From contig NC_079883.1 of NCBI RefSeq assembly GCF_029227915.1, positions 124,001-188,000 on the forward strand: DNA of 64,000 nt. The letters run 5' to 3'. Position numbers and translations under genes: made by a program. Origin of the DNA: Hydractinia symbiolongicarpus (taxonomy: Eukaryota > Cnidaria > Hydrozoa > Anthoathecata > Hydractiniidae). Positions 1 to 10,964 of the stretch are shown in pieces (position 1 is the stretch's first letter; every line of letters begins with the position of its first letter). The notes beneath the pieces are model-generated. The model ran no database searches, was not told the DNA's origin, and saw only the letters and a list, made by a program, of their open reading frames with translations.

Positions 1-837
1 TTTTCGTTTGCCGGCGATTAAACTTCTTTTATTCAGCGTCTCATCAAAAATGAAAACATTTTTGATAACTACAAGTCTCATACGTTTTAGTGGTGAAAAA
101 ATAACTTAAAAAATCGTTCGGGAAATAAGTTTACTCCTTGGGTATTTTCTTTGTATACTTTTGACTATACGGGCCAAGTCCGGGAATTACGGGAATTCGC
201 GGGTTTTCGTTTGCCGGCGATTAAACTTCTTTTATTCAGCGTCTCATCAAAAATGAAAACATTTTTGAAAACTACAAGTCTCGTGCGTTTTAGTGGTGAA
301 AAGATAATTTAAAAAATCGTTCTGGAAATGAGTTTACTCGCAGGGTACTTTCTTTGTATACTTTTGACTATACGGGCCGAGTCCGGGATTTACGGGAAAT
401 CGCGGGTTTTCGTTTGCCGGCGATTAAACTTCTTTTATTTCGCGTCTCATCAAAATGAAAACATTTTTGAAAACTACAAGTCTCATACGTTTTAGTGGTG
501 AAAAAATAATTCAAAAAATCGTTCGGGAAATGAGTTTACTCCCTGGGTATTTTCTTTGTATACATTCCACTATACGGGCCAAGCCCGGGATTTACAGGAA
601 ATCGCGGGTTTTCGTTTGCCGGCGATTAAACTTCTTTTTTTCAGCGTCTCATCAAAAATGAAAACATTTTTGAAAACTACAAGTCTCATACGTTTTAGTG
701 GTGAAAAAATAATTTAAAAAATCGTTCGGGAAATGAGTTTACTCCCTGGGTATTTTCTTTGTATATACTCGACTATACGGGCCGAGTCCGGGATTTACGG
801 GAAATCGCGGGTTTTCGTTTGCCGGCGATTAAACTTC

Positions 838-844
<7 letters not shown>
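1..844 (+). repeat. 203-bp satellite array, left of retroelement insertion
   Basis: Head-to-tail 203-bp monomers. Using the motif gcgtctcatc as the monomer start, starts fall at 36, 239, 442 and 644; the one 202-bp step comes from a missing A at about 451-454. The fourth monomer is interrupted near its base 197-201 by the retroelement. The segment is closely similar to about 13.3-14.33 kb of the same array, apart from one extra monomer there. The open frame at 455-661 lies wholly within monomer sequence and is not a gene. Nothing else is visible in this stretch. Confidence 0.98.
840..844. repeat. Probable target-site duplication, copy 1 (ttatt)
   Basis: The satellite reads through ttatt just before the TTA tail, and the same ttatt followed by ccgcgtctc restarts the satellite at 1941-1945. 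Two uninterrupted paralogous sites at about 12.70 kb and 14.33 kb carry this stretch only once. The overlap with the TTA tail means the true duplication could be shorter than 5 bp. Confidence 0.65.

Positions 845-872
<28 letters not shown>
840..872 (-). repeat. (TTA)11 microsatellite, 3' tail of the retroelement
   Basis: Eleven perfect TTA units on the plus strand, which read (TAA)11 on the minus strand at the 3' end of the minus-strand element. Some non-LTR retrotransposons, such as the Drosophila I element, end in TAA repeats rather than poly(A), so this is the expected tail for such an element. The first bases (840-844, ttatt) also match the satellite, so the exact border between host and tail is ambiguous by a few bases. 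Confidence 0.9.
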
Positions 873-874
<2 letters not shown>

Positions 875-951
875 ATTTATTTGGGTTCAATTTTGTACAA
901 AATTGTTCTTCTCCCTAAAATGAAATATAAAAATGAAAAAAATTATAGATT

Positions 952-1020
952 AAGAATAAATAAGTGTTCAAAAAATAAATTTTTTTATATACATTAAATA
1001 AAAAAGAAAACCGCGATGAG
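952..1020 (-). repeat. Direct repeat copy 1 inside the retroelement 3' UTR
   Basis: Pairs with 1175-1241. Both copies run from agaataaataa through a T-rich or tatata stretch to ccgcgatga, which starts at 1011 here and at 1232 in the other copy. Similarity is clear but imperfect, with several small indels. Confidence 0.7.
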
Positions 1021-1174
1021 AAAAACTGAAAAGGCTTGAAAGAAATTGAAACGCTCGAATCGACGAGAAATTAAGAAACGATATATGGAATGAACCTAAA
1101 TTGTAACTAGACAAAAAGCAGAGAAAACGATAAATGGCCTTGAAAGTAAGGAAAATATAAATAAACTATAAATA

Positions 1175-1241
1175 AAGAATAAATAATTGTACAAAAAAAT
1201 ATTATCTTTTTATATATATACATTATAAAAACCGCGATGAA
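1175..1241 (-). repeat. Direct repeat copy 2 inside the retroelement 3' UTR
   Basis: Second copy of the segment at 952-1020. The matching ccgcgatga end lies 221 bp further on. Duplicated 3' UTR blocks occur in several LINE families; whether they help template recognition here is unknown. Confidence 0.7.
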
Positions 1242-1395
1242 AAGCAAAATTAAAAATAAACTTGAAATATTTTATATATATACTGGGCTAGTCGCAAAAG
1301 GAGAAAAGGCAAAAGTAAACACAAGCTGAAAATGAGTAAGGGTAGATTGTGAAAGGTCGATTGAATATTGGCACCCAAACTTCGGCGAACAGAAT

Positions 1396-1971
1396 TCAAA
1401 CAGACAAGACTCTAGCGACTGCCTTATTTAGATAAAATTGTTTTGCTTCTTTAGTAAATTTTTCTAGAGTTTCAATAATTTTTATACTATCCGGGATTTC
1501 ATCGTAACACCGTGCTTGCTTTTGAAAAGTGCCATTTCCAACATTTTTAACAAGAGGCTCCTTCGTAGAAGATCTCAAATTTCGTGTTGGTACAACAAAC
1601 TCTACGTTTAGATAGCTTGGATGGTTGTTATCAATTCTCGATTTGTGTACAAGTTTACTTATACTGAATTCAATATGTTCTTTTACGGGAAGCCATTTTA
1701 GATTCGTGACTTCTTGCAGATTAGCATAACGGCGAAGAACGTAACCAGCAGCCATGTTTTGGATCTTTTGTAGCCGACATATCAGATAATCAGGTATTTG
1801 CGAGAAGACAACATTACCGTAACTTATCCTTGATAAGATCAACGTTTCCGCCAAGGTTTTGCGTACATGGAAAGGTGTGAAACGACTAAACTTTCGTAGA
1901 GCACGTAGTGTTGAGTGCGAGGATTTTATAACATTGTTTATTATTCCGCGTCTCATCAAAAATGAAAACAT
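1396..1971 (-). pseudogene. C-terminal fragment of a LINE reverse transcriptase polyprotein (fused to satellite)
   Basis: A 191-codon open frame on the minus strand ending at a TGA at 1398-1396. Residues 1-10 are translated from satellite, so the ATG at 1971 is fortuitous; element-derived sequence begins near residue 11. What follows resembles the region downstream of the reverse-transcriptase catalytic core in CR1/L2/Jockey-like LINEs: LILSRISYGNVVF at 44-56, RLQKIQNMAAGYV at 66-78, LKWLPVKEHIEF at 91-102, PSYL at 118-121, an RSS at 133-135, and TFQKQARCYDEIPDSI at 148-163 followed by a short helical tail. These match the family pattern of a thumb or connection segment, a 'WLP' motif and a final 'W/Y-x-x-(L/I)P' block. 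The YxDD catalytic motif and endonuclease are missing, so the fragment cannot encode an active enzyme. It has no promoter of its own that I can see. Confidence 0.85.
1941..1945. repeat. Probable target-site duplication, copy 2 (ttatt)
   Basis: Satellite restarts with ttattccgcgtctc immediately after the truncated 5' end of the minus-strand element. It is identical to 840-844. Confidence 0.65.
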
Positions 1972-3200
1972 TTTTGAAAATTACAAGTCTCATGCGTTTT
2001 AGTGGTGAAAAGATAATTTAAAAATTCGTTCTGGAAATGAGTTTACTCACAGGGTACTTTCTTTGTATACATTCGTCTATACGGGCCAAGCCCGGGATTT
2101 ACGGGAAATCGCGGGTTTTTTGTTTGCCGGCGATTAAAACTCTTTCATTAAGCGTCTCCTCAAAAATGAAAACATTTTTGAAAACTACAAGTCTCATGCG
2201 TTTTAGTGATGAAAAAATACTTTAAAAAATCGTTCGGGAAATGAGTTTACTCCCTGGGTATTTTCTTTGTATGCTTTTGACTATACGGGCCGAATCCGGG
2301 ATTTACGGGAAATTGCGGGTTTTCGTTTGCCGGCGATTAAACTTCTTTTATTCCGCGTCTCATCAAAAATGAAAACATTTTTGAAGACTACAAGTCTCAT
2401 GCGTTTTAGTGGTGAAAAAATAATTTAAAAAATCGTTCGGGAAATGAGTTTACTCACAGGGTACTTTCTTTGTATACTTTTGACTATACGGGCCGAGAAT
2501 GGGATTTACGGGAAATCGCGGGTTTTCGTTTGCCGGCGATTAAACATCTTTTATTTAGCGTCTTATCAAAAATGAAAACATTTTTGAAAACTACAAGTCT
2601 CATGCGTTTTAGTGGTGAAAAGATAATTCAAAAAATCGGTCTGGAAATGAGTTTACTCCCTGAGTATTTTCTTTGTATACTTTTGACTATACGGGCCGAG
2701 ACCGGGATTTACGGGAATTCGCGGGTTTTCGTTTGCCGGCGATTAAACTTCTTTTATTCAGCGTCTCATCAAAAATGAAAACATTTTTGAAAACTACAAG
2801 TCTCGTGCGTTTTAGTGGTGAAAAGATAATTTAAAAAATCGTTCTGGAAATGAGTTTACTCGCAGGGTACTTTCTTTGTATACTTTTGACTATACGGGCC
2901 GAGTCCGGGATTTACGGGAAATCGCGGGTTTTCGTTTGCCGGCGATTAACTTCTTTTATTCAGCGTCTCATCAAAAATGAAAACATTTTTGAAAACTACA
3001 AGTCTCGTGCGTTTTAGTTGTGAAAAGATAATTTAAAAAATCGTTTTGGAAATGAGTTTACTCGCAGGGTACTTTCTTTGTATACTTTTGACTATACGGG
3101 CCGAGTCCGGGATTTACGGGAAATCGCGGGTTTTCGTTTGCCGGCGATTAAACTTCTTTTATTCAGCGTCTTATCAAAAATGAAAACATTTTTGAAAACT
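1946..3200 (+). repeat. Satellite segment sharing monomer order with 12.7-13.1 and 14.3-15.2 kb
   Basis: Monomers marked by gaaaattacaag, acattcgtctatacg, a gggttttttgtttgcc T-run and taaaactctttcattaag. The same series appears after 12.70 kb and after 14.33 kb, so this is an older multi-monomer unit dispersed within the array. One monomer lacks an A in gattaactt near 2947. Confidence 0.8.
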
Positions 3201-6200
3201 ACAAGTCTCATACGTTTTAGTGGTGAAAAAATAATTTAAAAAATCGTTCGGGAAATGAGTTTACTGCCTGGGTATTTTCTTTGTATACTTTTGACTATAC
3301 GGGCCGAGTCCGGGATTTACGGGAAATCGCGGGTTTTCGTTTGCCGGCGATTAAACTTCTTTTATTCCGCGTCTCATCAAAATGAAAACATTTTTGAAAA
3401 CTACAAGTCTCATACGTTTTAGTGGTGAAAAAATAATTCAAAAAATCGTTCGGGAAATGAGTTTACTCCCTGGGTATTTTCTTTGTATACATTCGACTAT
3501 ACGGGCCAAGCCCGGGATTTACGGGAAATCGCGGGTTTTCGTTTGCCGGCGATTAAACTTCTTTTATTCAGCGTCTCATCAAAAATGAAAACATTTTTGA
3601 TAACTACAAGTCTCATACGTTTTAGTGGTGAAAAAATAATTTAAAAAATCGTTCGGGAAATGAGTTTACTCCTTGGGTATTTTCTTTGTATACTTTTGAC
3701 TATACGGGCCAAGTCCGCGATTTACAGGAAATCGCGGGTTTTCGTTTGCCAGCGATTAAACTTCTTTTATTCAGCGTCTCATCAAAAATGAAAACATTTT
3801 TGAAAACTACAAGTCTCATACGTTTTAGTGGTGAAAAGATAATTTAAAAAATCGTTCGGGAAATGAGTTTACTCCCTGCGTATTTTCTTTGTATACTTTT
3901 GACTATACGGGCCGAGTCCGGGATTTACGGGAAATCGCGGGTTTTCGTTTGCCGGCGATTAAACTTCTTTTATTCCGCGTCTCATCAAAATGAAAACATT
4001 TTTGAAAACTACAAGTCTCATACGTTTTAGTGGTGAAAAAATAATTCAAAAAATCGTTCGGGAAATGAGTTTACTCCCTGGGTATTTTCTTTGTATACAT
4101 TCGACTATACGGGCCAAGCCCGGGATTTACGGGAAATCGCGGGTTTTCGTTTGCCGGCGATTAAACTTCTTTTATTCTTCGTCTCATCAAAAATGAAAAC
4201 ATTTTTGATAACTACAAGTCTCATACGTTTTAGTGGTGAAAAAATAATTTAAAAAATCGTTCGGGAAATGAGTTTACTCCTTGGGTATTTTGTTTGTATA
4301 CTTTTGACTATACGGGCCAAGTCCGCGATTTACAGGAAATCGCGGGTTTTCGTTTGCCAGCGATTAAACTTCTTTTATTCAGCGTCTCATCAAAAATGAA
4401 AACATTTTTGAAAACTACAAGTCTCATACGTTTTAGTGGTGAAAAGATAATTTAAAAAATCGTTCTGGAAATGAGTTTACAGACAGGGTACTTTTTTTTG
4501 TATATACTCGACTATACGGGCCAAGCCCGGGATTTACGGGAAAACGCGGGTTTTCGTTTGCCGGCGATTAAACTTCTTTCATTAAGCGTCTCATCAAAAA
4601 TGAAAACATTCCTGAAAACTACAAGTCTCATGCGTCTTAGTGGTGAAAAAATAATTTAAAAAATCGTTCGGGAAATGAGTTTACTCCCTGGGTACTTTCT
4701 TTGTATACTTTTGACTATACGGGCCAAGTCCGGGATTTACGGGAAAACGCGGGTTTTCGATTTCCGGCGATTAAACATCTTTTATTCAGCGTCTCATCAA
4801 AAATGAAAACATTTTTCAAAACTACAAGTCTCATGCGTTTTAGTGGTGAAAAGATAATTTTAAAAATCGTTCTGGAAATGAGTTTACTCCCTGCGTATTT
4901 TCTTTGTATACTTTTGACTATGCGGGCCGAGTCCGGGATTTACGTGAATTCGCGGGTTTTCGTTTGCCGGCGATTCAACTTCTTTTATTCAGCGTCTCAT
5001 CAAAAATGAAAACATTTTTGAAAACTACAAGTCTCGTGCGTTTTAGTGGTGAAAAGATAATTTAAAAAATCGTTTTGGAAATGACTTTACTCGCAGGGTA
5101 CCTTCTTTGTATACTTTTGACTATACGGGCCGAGTCCGGGATTTACGGGAAATCGCGGGTTTTCGTTTGCCGGCGATTAAACTTCTTTTATTCCGCGTCT
5201 CATCAAAAATGAAAACCTTTTTGAAAACTACAAGTCTCATGCGTTTTAGTGGTGAAAAGATAATTTAAAAAATCGTTCTGGAAATGAGTTTACTCCCTGC
5301 GTATTTTCTTTGTATACTTTTGACTATACGGGCCGAGTCCGGGATTTACGTGAATTCGCGGGTTCTCGTTTGCCGGCGATTCAACTTCTTTTATTCAGCG
5401 TCTCATCAAAAATGAAAACATTTTTGAAAACTACAAGTCTCGTGCGTTTTAGTGGTGAAAAGATAATTTAAAAAATCGTTTTGTAAATGACTTTACTCGC
5501 AGGGTACCTTCTTTGTATACTTTTGACTATACGGGCCGAGTCCGGGATTTACGCGAAATCGCGGGTTTTCGTTTGCCGGCGATTAAACTTCTTTTATTCC
5601 GCGTCTCATCAAAAATGAAAACCTTTTTGAAAACTACAAGTCTCATGCGTTTTAGTGGTGAAAAGATAATTTAAAAAATCGTACTGGAAATGAGTTTACA
5701 GACAGGGTACTTTCTTTGTATATACTCGACTATACGGGCCAAGCCCGGGATTTACGGGAAAACGCGGGTTTTCGTTTGCCGGCGATTAAACTTCTTTCAT
5801 TAAGCGTCTCATCAAAAATAAAAACATTCCTGAAAACTACAAATCTCATGCGTTTTAGTGGTGAAAAAAATAATTTAAAAAATCGTTCGAGAAATGAGTT
5901 TACTCCCGGGGTATTTTCTTTGTATACTTTTGACTATACGGGCCGAGTCCGGGATTCACGGGAAATCGCGGGTTTTCGTTTGCCGGCGATTAAACTTCTT
6001 TTATTCCGCGTCTCATCAAAATTGAAAACATTTTTGAAAACTACAAGTCTCATGCGTTTTAGTGGTGAAAAGATAATTTAAAAAATCGTTCGGGAAATGA
6101 GTTTACTCCCTGGGTATTTTCTTTGTATACATTAGACTATACGGGCCAAGCCCGGGATTTACGGGAAATCGCGGGTTTTCGTTTGCCGGCGATTAAACTT

Positions 6201-6651
6201 CTTTTATTCAGCGTCTCATCAAAAATGAAAACATTTTTGATAACTACAAGTCTCATACGTTTTAGTGGTGAAAAAATAATTTAAAAAATCGTTCGGGAAA
6301 TGAGTTTACTCCTTGGGTATTTTCTTTGTATACTTTTGACTATACGGGCCAAGTCCGGGATTTACAGGAAATCGCGGGTTTTCGTTTGCCGGCGATTAAA
6401 CTTCTTTTATTCAGCGTCTCATCAAAAATGAAAACATTTTTAAAAACTACAAGTCTCATACGTTTTAGTGGTGAAAAGATAATTTAAAAAATCGTTCTGG
6501 AAATGAGTTTACTCCCTGCGTATTTTCTTTGTATACTTTTGACTATACGGGCCGAGTCCGGGATTTACGTGAATTCGCGGGTTTTCGTTTGCCGACGATT
6601 AAACTTCTTTTATTCAGCGTCTCATCAAAAATGAAAACATTTTTCAAAACT
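3201..6651 (+). repeat. 17-monomer higher-order repeat, copy 1 (3451 bp)
   Basis: Matches 6652-9900 at an offset of 3451 bp (17 x 203). Shared rare markers include tttactgcctggg (3263 and 6714), the A-deletion monomers starting open frames at 3382/6833 and 3990/7441, the cttcgtctcat monomer at about 4178/7629, and the cagac monomer at 4471/7922. The edges are set by where the match fails: upstream, 3001-3130 differs from 6452-6581. Confidence 0.88.
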
Positions 6652-9600
6652 ACAAGTCTCATACGTTTTAGTGGTGAAAAAATAATTTAAAAAATCGTTC
6701 GGGAAATGAGTTTACTGCCTGGGTATTTTCTTTGTATACTTTTGACTATACGGGCCGAGTCCGGGATTTACGGGAAATCGCGGGTTTTCGTTTGCCGGCG
6801 ATTAAACTTCTTTTATTCCGCGTCTCATCAAAATGAAAACATTTTTGAAAACTACAAGTCTCATACGTTTTAGTGGTGAAAAAATAATTCAAAAAATCGT
6901 TCGGGAAATGAGTTTACTCCCTGGGTATTTTCTTTGTATACATTCGACTATACGGGCCAAGCCCGGGATTTACGGGAAATCGCGGGTTTTCGTTTGCCGG
7001 CGATTAAACTTCTTTTATTCAGCGTCTCATCAAAAATGAAAACATTTTTGATAACTACAAGTCTCATACGTTTTAGTGGTGAAAAAATAATTTAAAAAAT
7101 CGTTCGGGAAATGAGTTTACTCCTTGGGTATTTTCTTTGTATACTTTTGACTATACGGGCCAAGTCCGCGATTTACAGGAAATCGCGGGTTTTCGTTTGC
7201 CAGCGATTAAACTTCTTTTATTCAGCGTCTCATCAAAAATGAAAACATTTTTGAAAACTACAAGTCTCATACGTTTTAGTGGTGAAAAGATAATTTAAAA
7301 AATCGTTCGGGAAATGAGTTTACTCCCTGCGTATTTTCTTTGTATACTTTTGACTATACGGGCCGAGTCCGGGATTTACGGGAAATCGCGGGTTTTCGTT
7401 TGCCGGCGATTAAACTTCTTTTATTCCGCGTCTCATCAAAATGAAAACATTTTTGAAAACTACAAGTCTCATACGTTTTAGTGGTGAAAAAATAATTCAA
7501 AAAATCGTTCGGGAAATGAGTTTACTCCCTGGGTATTTTCTTTGTATACATTCGACTATACGGGCCAAGCCCGGGATTTACGGGAAATCGCGGGTTTTCG
7601 TTTGCCGGCGATTAAACTTCTTTTATTCTTCGTCTCATCAAAAATGAAAACATTTTTGATAACTACAAGTCTCATACGTTTTAGTGGTGAAAAAATAATT
7701 TAAAAAATCGTTCGGGAAATGAGTTTACTCCTTGGGTATTTTGTTTGTATACTTTTGACTATACGGGCCAAGTCCGCGATTTACAGGAAATCGCGGGTTT
7801 TCGTTTGCCAGCGATTAAACTTCTTTTATTCAGCGTCTCATCAAAAATGAAAACATTTTTGAAAACTACAAGTCTCATACGTTTTAGTGGTGAAAAGATA
7901 ATTTAAAAAATCGTTCTGGAAATGAGTTTACAGACAGGGTACTTTTTTTTGTATATACTCGACTATACGGGCCAAGCCCGGGATTTACGGGAAAACGCGG
8001 GTTTTCGTTTGCCGGCGATTAAACTTCTTTCATTAAGCGTCTCATCAAAAATGAAAACATTCCTGAAAACTACAAGTCTCATGCGTCTTAGTGGTGAAAA
8101 AATAATTTAAAAAATCGTTCGGGAAATGAGTTTACTCCCTGGGTACTTTCTTTGTATACTTTTGACTATACGGGCCAAGTCCGGGATTTACGGGAAAACG
8201 CGGGTTTTCGATTTCCGGCGATTAAACATCTTTTATTCAGCGTCTCATCAAAAATGAAAACATTTTTCAAAACTACAAGTCTCATGCGTTTTAGTGGTGA
8301 AAAGATAATTTAAAAAATCGTTTTGGAAATGACTTTACTCGCAGGGTACCTTCTTTGTATACTTTTGACTATACGGGCCGAGTCCGGGATTTACGGGAAA
8401 TCGCGGGTTTTCGTTTGCCGGCGATTAAACTTCTTTTATTCCGCGTCTCATCAAAAATGAAAACCTTTTTGAAAACTACAAGTCTCATGCGTTTTAGTGG
8501 TGAAAAGATAATTTAAAAAATCGTTCTGGAAATGAGTTTACTCCCTGCGTATTTTCTTTGTATACTTTTGACTATACGGGCCGAGTCCGGGATTTACGTG
8601 AATTCGCGGGTTCTCGTTTGCCGGCGATTCAACTTCTTTTATTCAGCGTCTCATCAAAAATGAAAACATTTTTGAAAACTACAAGTCTCGTGCGTTTTAG
8701 TGGTGAAAAGATAATTTAAAAAATCGTTTTGTAAATGACTTTACTCGCAGGGTACCTTCTTTGTATACTTTTGACTATACGGGCCGAGTCCGGGATTTAC
8801 GCGAAATCGCGGGTTTTCGTTTGCCGGCGATTAAACTTCTTTTATTCCGCGTCTCATCAAAAATGAAAACCTTTTTGAAAACTACAAGTCTCATGCGTTT
8901 TAGTGGTGAAAAGATAATTTAAAAAATCGTACTGGAAATGAGTTTACAGACAGGGTACTTTCTTTGTATATACTCGACTATACGGGCCAAGCCCGGGATT
9001 TACGGGAAAACGCGGGTTTTCGTTTGCCGGCGATTAAACTTCTTTCATTAAGCGTCTCATCAAAAATAAAAACATTCCTGAAAACTACAAGTCTCATGCG
9101 TTTTAGTGGTGAAAAAAATAATTTAAAAAATCGTTCGAGAAATGAGTTTACTCCCGGGGTATTTTCTTTGTATACTTTTGACTATACGGGCCGAGTCCGG
9201 GATTCACGGGAAATCGCGGGTTTTCGTTTGCCGGCGATTAAACTTCTTTTATTCCGCGTCTCATCAAAATTGAAAACATTTTTGAAAACTACAAGTCTCA
9301 TGCGTTTTAGTGGTGAAAAGATAATTTAAAAAATCGTTCGGGAAATGAGTTTACTCCCTGGGTATTTTCTTTGTATACATTCGACTATACGGGCCAAGCC
9401 CGGGATTTACGGGAAATCGCGGGTTTTCGTTTGCCGGCGATTAAACTTCTTTTATTCAGCGTCTCATCAAAAATGAAAACATTTTTGATAACTACAAGTC
9501 TCATACGTTTTAGTGGTGAAAAAATAATTTAAAAAATCGTTCGGGAAATGAGTTTACTCCTTGGGTATTTTCTTTGTATACTTTTGACTATACGGGCCAA

Positions 9601-9900
9601 GTCCGGGATTTACAGGAAATCGCGGGTTTTCGTTTGCCGGCGATTAAACTTCTTTTATTCAGCGTCTCATCAAAAATGAAAACATTTTTAAAAACTACAA
9701 GTCTCATACGTTTTAGTGGTGAAAAGATAATTTAAAAAATCGTTCTGGAAATGAGTTTACTCCCTGCGTATTTTCTTTGTATACTTTTGACTATACGGGC
9801 CGAGTCCGGGATTTACGTGAATTCGCGGGTTTTCGTTTGCCGACGATTAAACTTCTTTTATTCAGCGTCTCATCAAAAATGAAAACATTTTTCAAAACTA
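6652..9900 (+). repeat. 17-monomer higher-order repeat, copy 2, lacking one monomer
   Basis: Near-identical to copy 1, but the offset changes from 3451 to 3248 bp between about 8240 and 8330, a loss of exactly 203 bp. The junction monomer is a chimera: its start matches copy-1 monomer 4787 (catttttcaaaac) and its later part matches the next monomer (ttttggaaatgactttactcgcagggtacc). After about 9909 the order switches to a series starting with a cagac monomer. Confidence 0.85.
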
Positions 9901-10964
9901 CAAGTCTCGTGCGTTTTAGTGGTGAAAAGATAATTTAAAAAATCGTTCTGAAAATGAGTTTACAGACAGGGTACTTTTTTTTGTATATACTCGACTATAC
10001 GGGCCAAGCCCGGGATTTACGGGAAAACGCGGGTTTTCGTTTGCCGGCGATTAAACTTCTTTCATTAAGCGTCTCATCAAAAATGAAAACATTCCTGAAA
10101 ACTACAAGTCTCATGCGTCTTAGTGGTGAAAAAATAATTTAAAAAATCGTTCGGGAAATGAGTTTACTCCCTGGGTGCTTTCTTTGTATACTTTTGACTA
10201 TACGGGCCAAGTCCGGGATTTACGGGAAAACGCGGGTTTTCGATTTCCGGCGATTAAACATCTTTTATTCAGCGTCTCATCAAAAATGAAAACATTTTTG
10301 AAAACTACAAGTCTCATGCGTTTTAGTGGTGAAAAGATAATTTAAAAAATCATTCTGGAAATGAGTTTACTCCCTGCGTACTTTCTTTGTATACTTTTGA
10401 CTATACGGGCCGAGTCCGGGATTTACGTGAATTCGCGGGTTTTCGTTTGCCGGCGATTCAACTTCTTTTATTCAGCGTCTCATCAAAAATGAAAACATTT
10501 TTGAAAACTACAAGTCTCGTGCGTTTTAGTGGTGAAAAGATAGATTAAAAAATCGTTTTGGAAATGATTTTACTCGCAGGGTACCTTCTTTGTATACTTT
10601 TGACTATACGGGCCGAGTCCGGGATTTACGGGAAATCGCGGGTTTTCGTTTGCCGGCGATTAAACTTCTTTTATTCCGCGTCTCATCAAAAATGAAAACC
10701 TTTTTGAAAACTACAAGTCTCATGCGTTTTAGTGGTGAAAAGATAATTTAAAAAATCGTTCTGGAAATGAGTTTACAGACAGGGTACTTTCTTTGTATAT
10801 ACTCGACTATACGGGCCAAGCCCGGTATTTACGGGAAAACGAGGGTTTTCGTTTGCCGGCGATTAAACTTCTTTCATTAAGCGTCTCATCAAAAATAAAA
10901 ACATTCCTAAAAACTACAAGTCTCATGCGTTTTAGTGGTGAAAAAATAATTTAAAAAATCGTTC
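9901..10964 (+). repeat. Partial third copy of the 17-mer unit
   Basis: The monomer order from the cagac monomer (9954) through gttttcgatttccgg (about 10235), gattcaactt (about 10456) and aaaaccttttt (about 10697) follows copy 1 from 4471 on. It then skips two monomers and rejoins a later cagac monomer at about 10775. Confidence 0.75.

Larger units (their letters stand above)
873..1395 (-). other. 3' UTR of the retroelement
   Basis: Non-coding A+T-rich sequence between the ORF stop and the TAA tail. It holds two imperfect direct copies of a segment of about 68 bp (952-1020 and 1175-1241) that share an agaataaataa start, a T-rich and tatata middle and an accgcgatga end, offset by about 221 bp. 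A further weak similarity links 1029-1050 (ggcttgaaagaaa) with 1134-1155 (ggccttgaaagta), so the UTR may consist of two diverged units of about 220 bp. Confidence 0.75.
845..1940 (-). mobile_element. 5'-truncated non-LTR (LINE) retrotransposon inserted in the satellite
   Basis: About 1.1 kb of sequence unrelated to the satellite, read on the minus strand from 1940 down to 845. It contains a 3'-terminal piece of an ORF, an A+T-rich 3' UTR of about 520 bp and a (TAA)n tail. The 5' part, including the endonuclease, the catalytic reverse-transcriptase motifs and any ORF1, is absent, as in the usual 5'-truncated products of target-primed reverse transcription. The monomer register is preserved: 644 + 203 = 847, and the next monomer start is 1948, exactly 1101 bp later. 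That fits a clean insertion plus a 5-bp target duplication. The remaining frame has no stop or frameshift, suggesting a fairly recent insertion. The group is probably CR1/L2/Jockey/I; I cannot resolve the clade. Confidence 0.9.

Noticed and set aside
873-1395. Host gene or promoter in the A+T-rich region
   Set aside because: It lies between a LINE stop codon and the LINE tail, has no open frame of note, and is best explained as 3' UTR.
1396-1971. Minus-strand 191-codon frame as an intact gene with its own start
   Set aside because: The ATG and first ten codons are satellite; the rest is a truncated LINE polyprotein without catalytic motifs.
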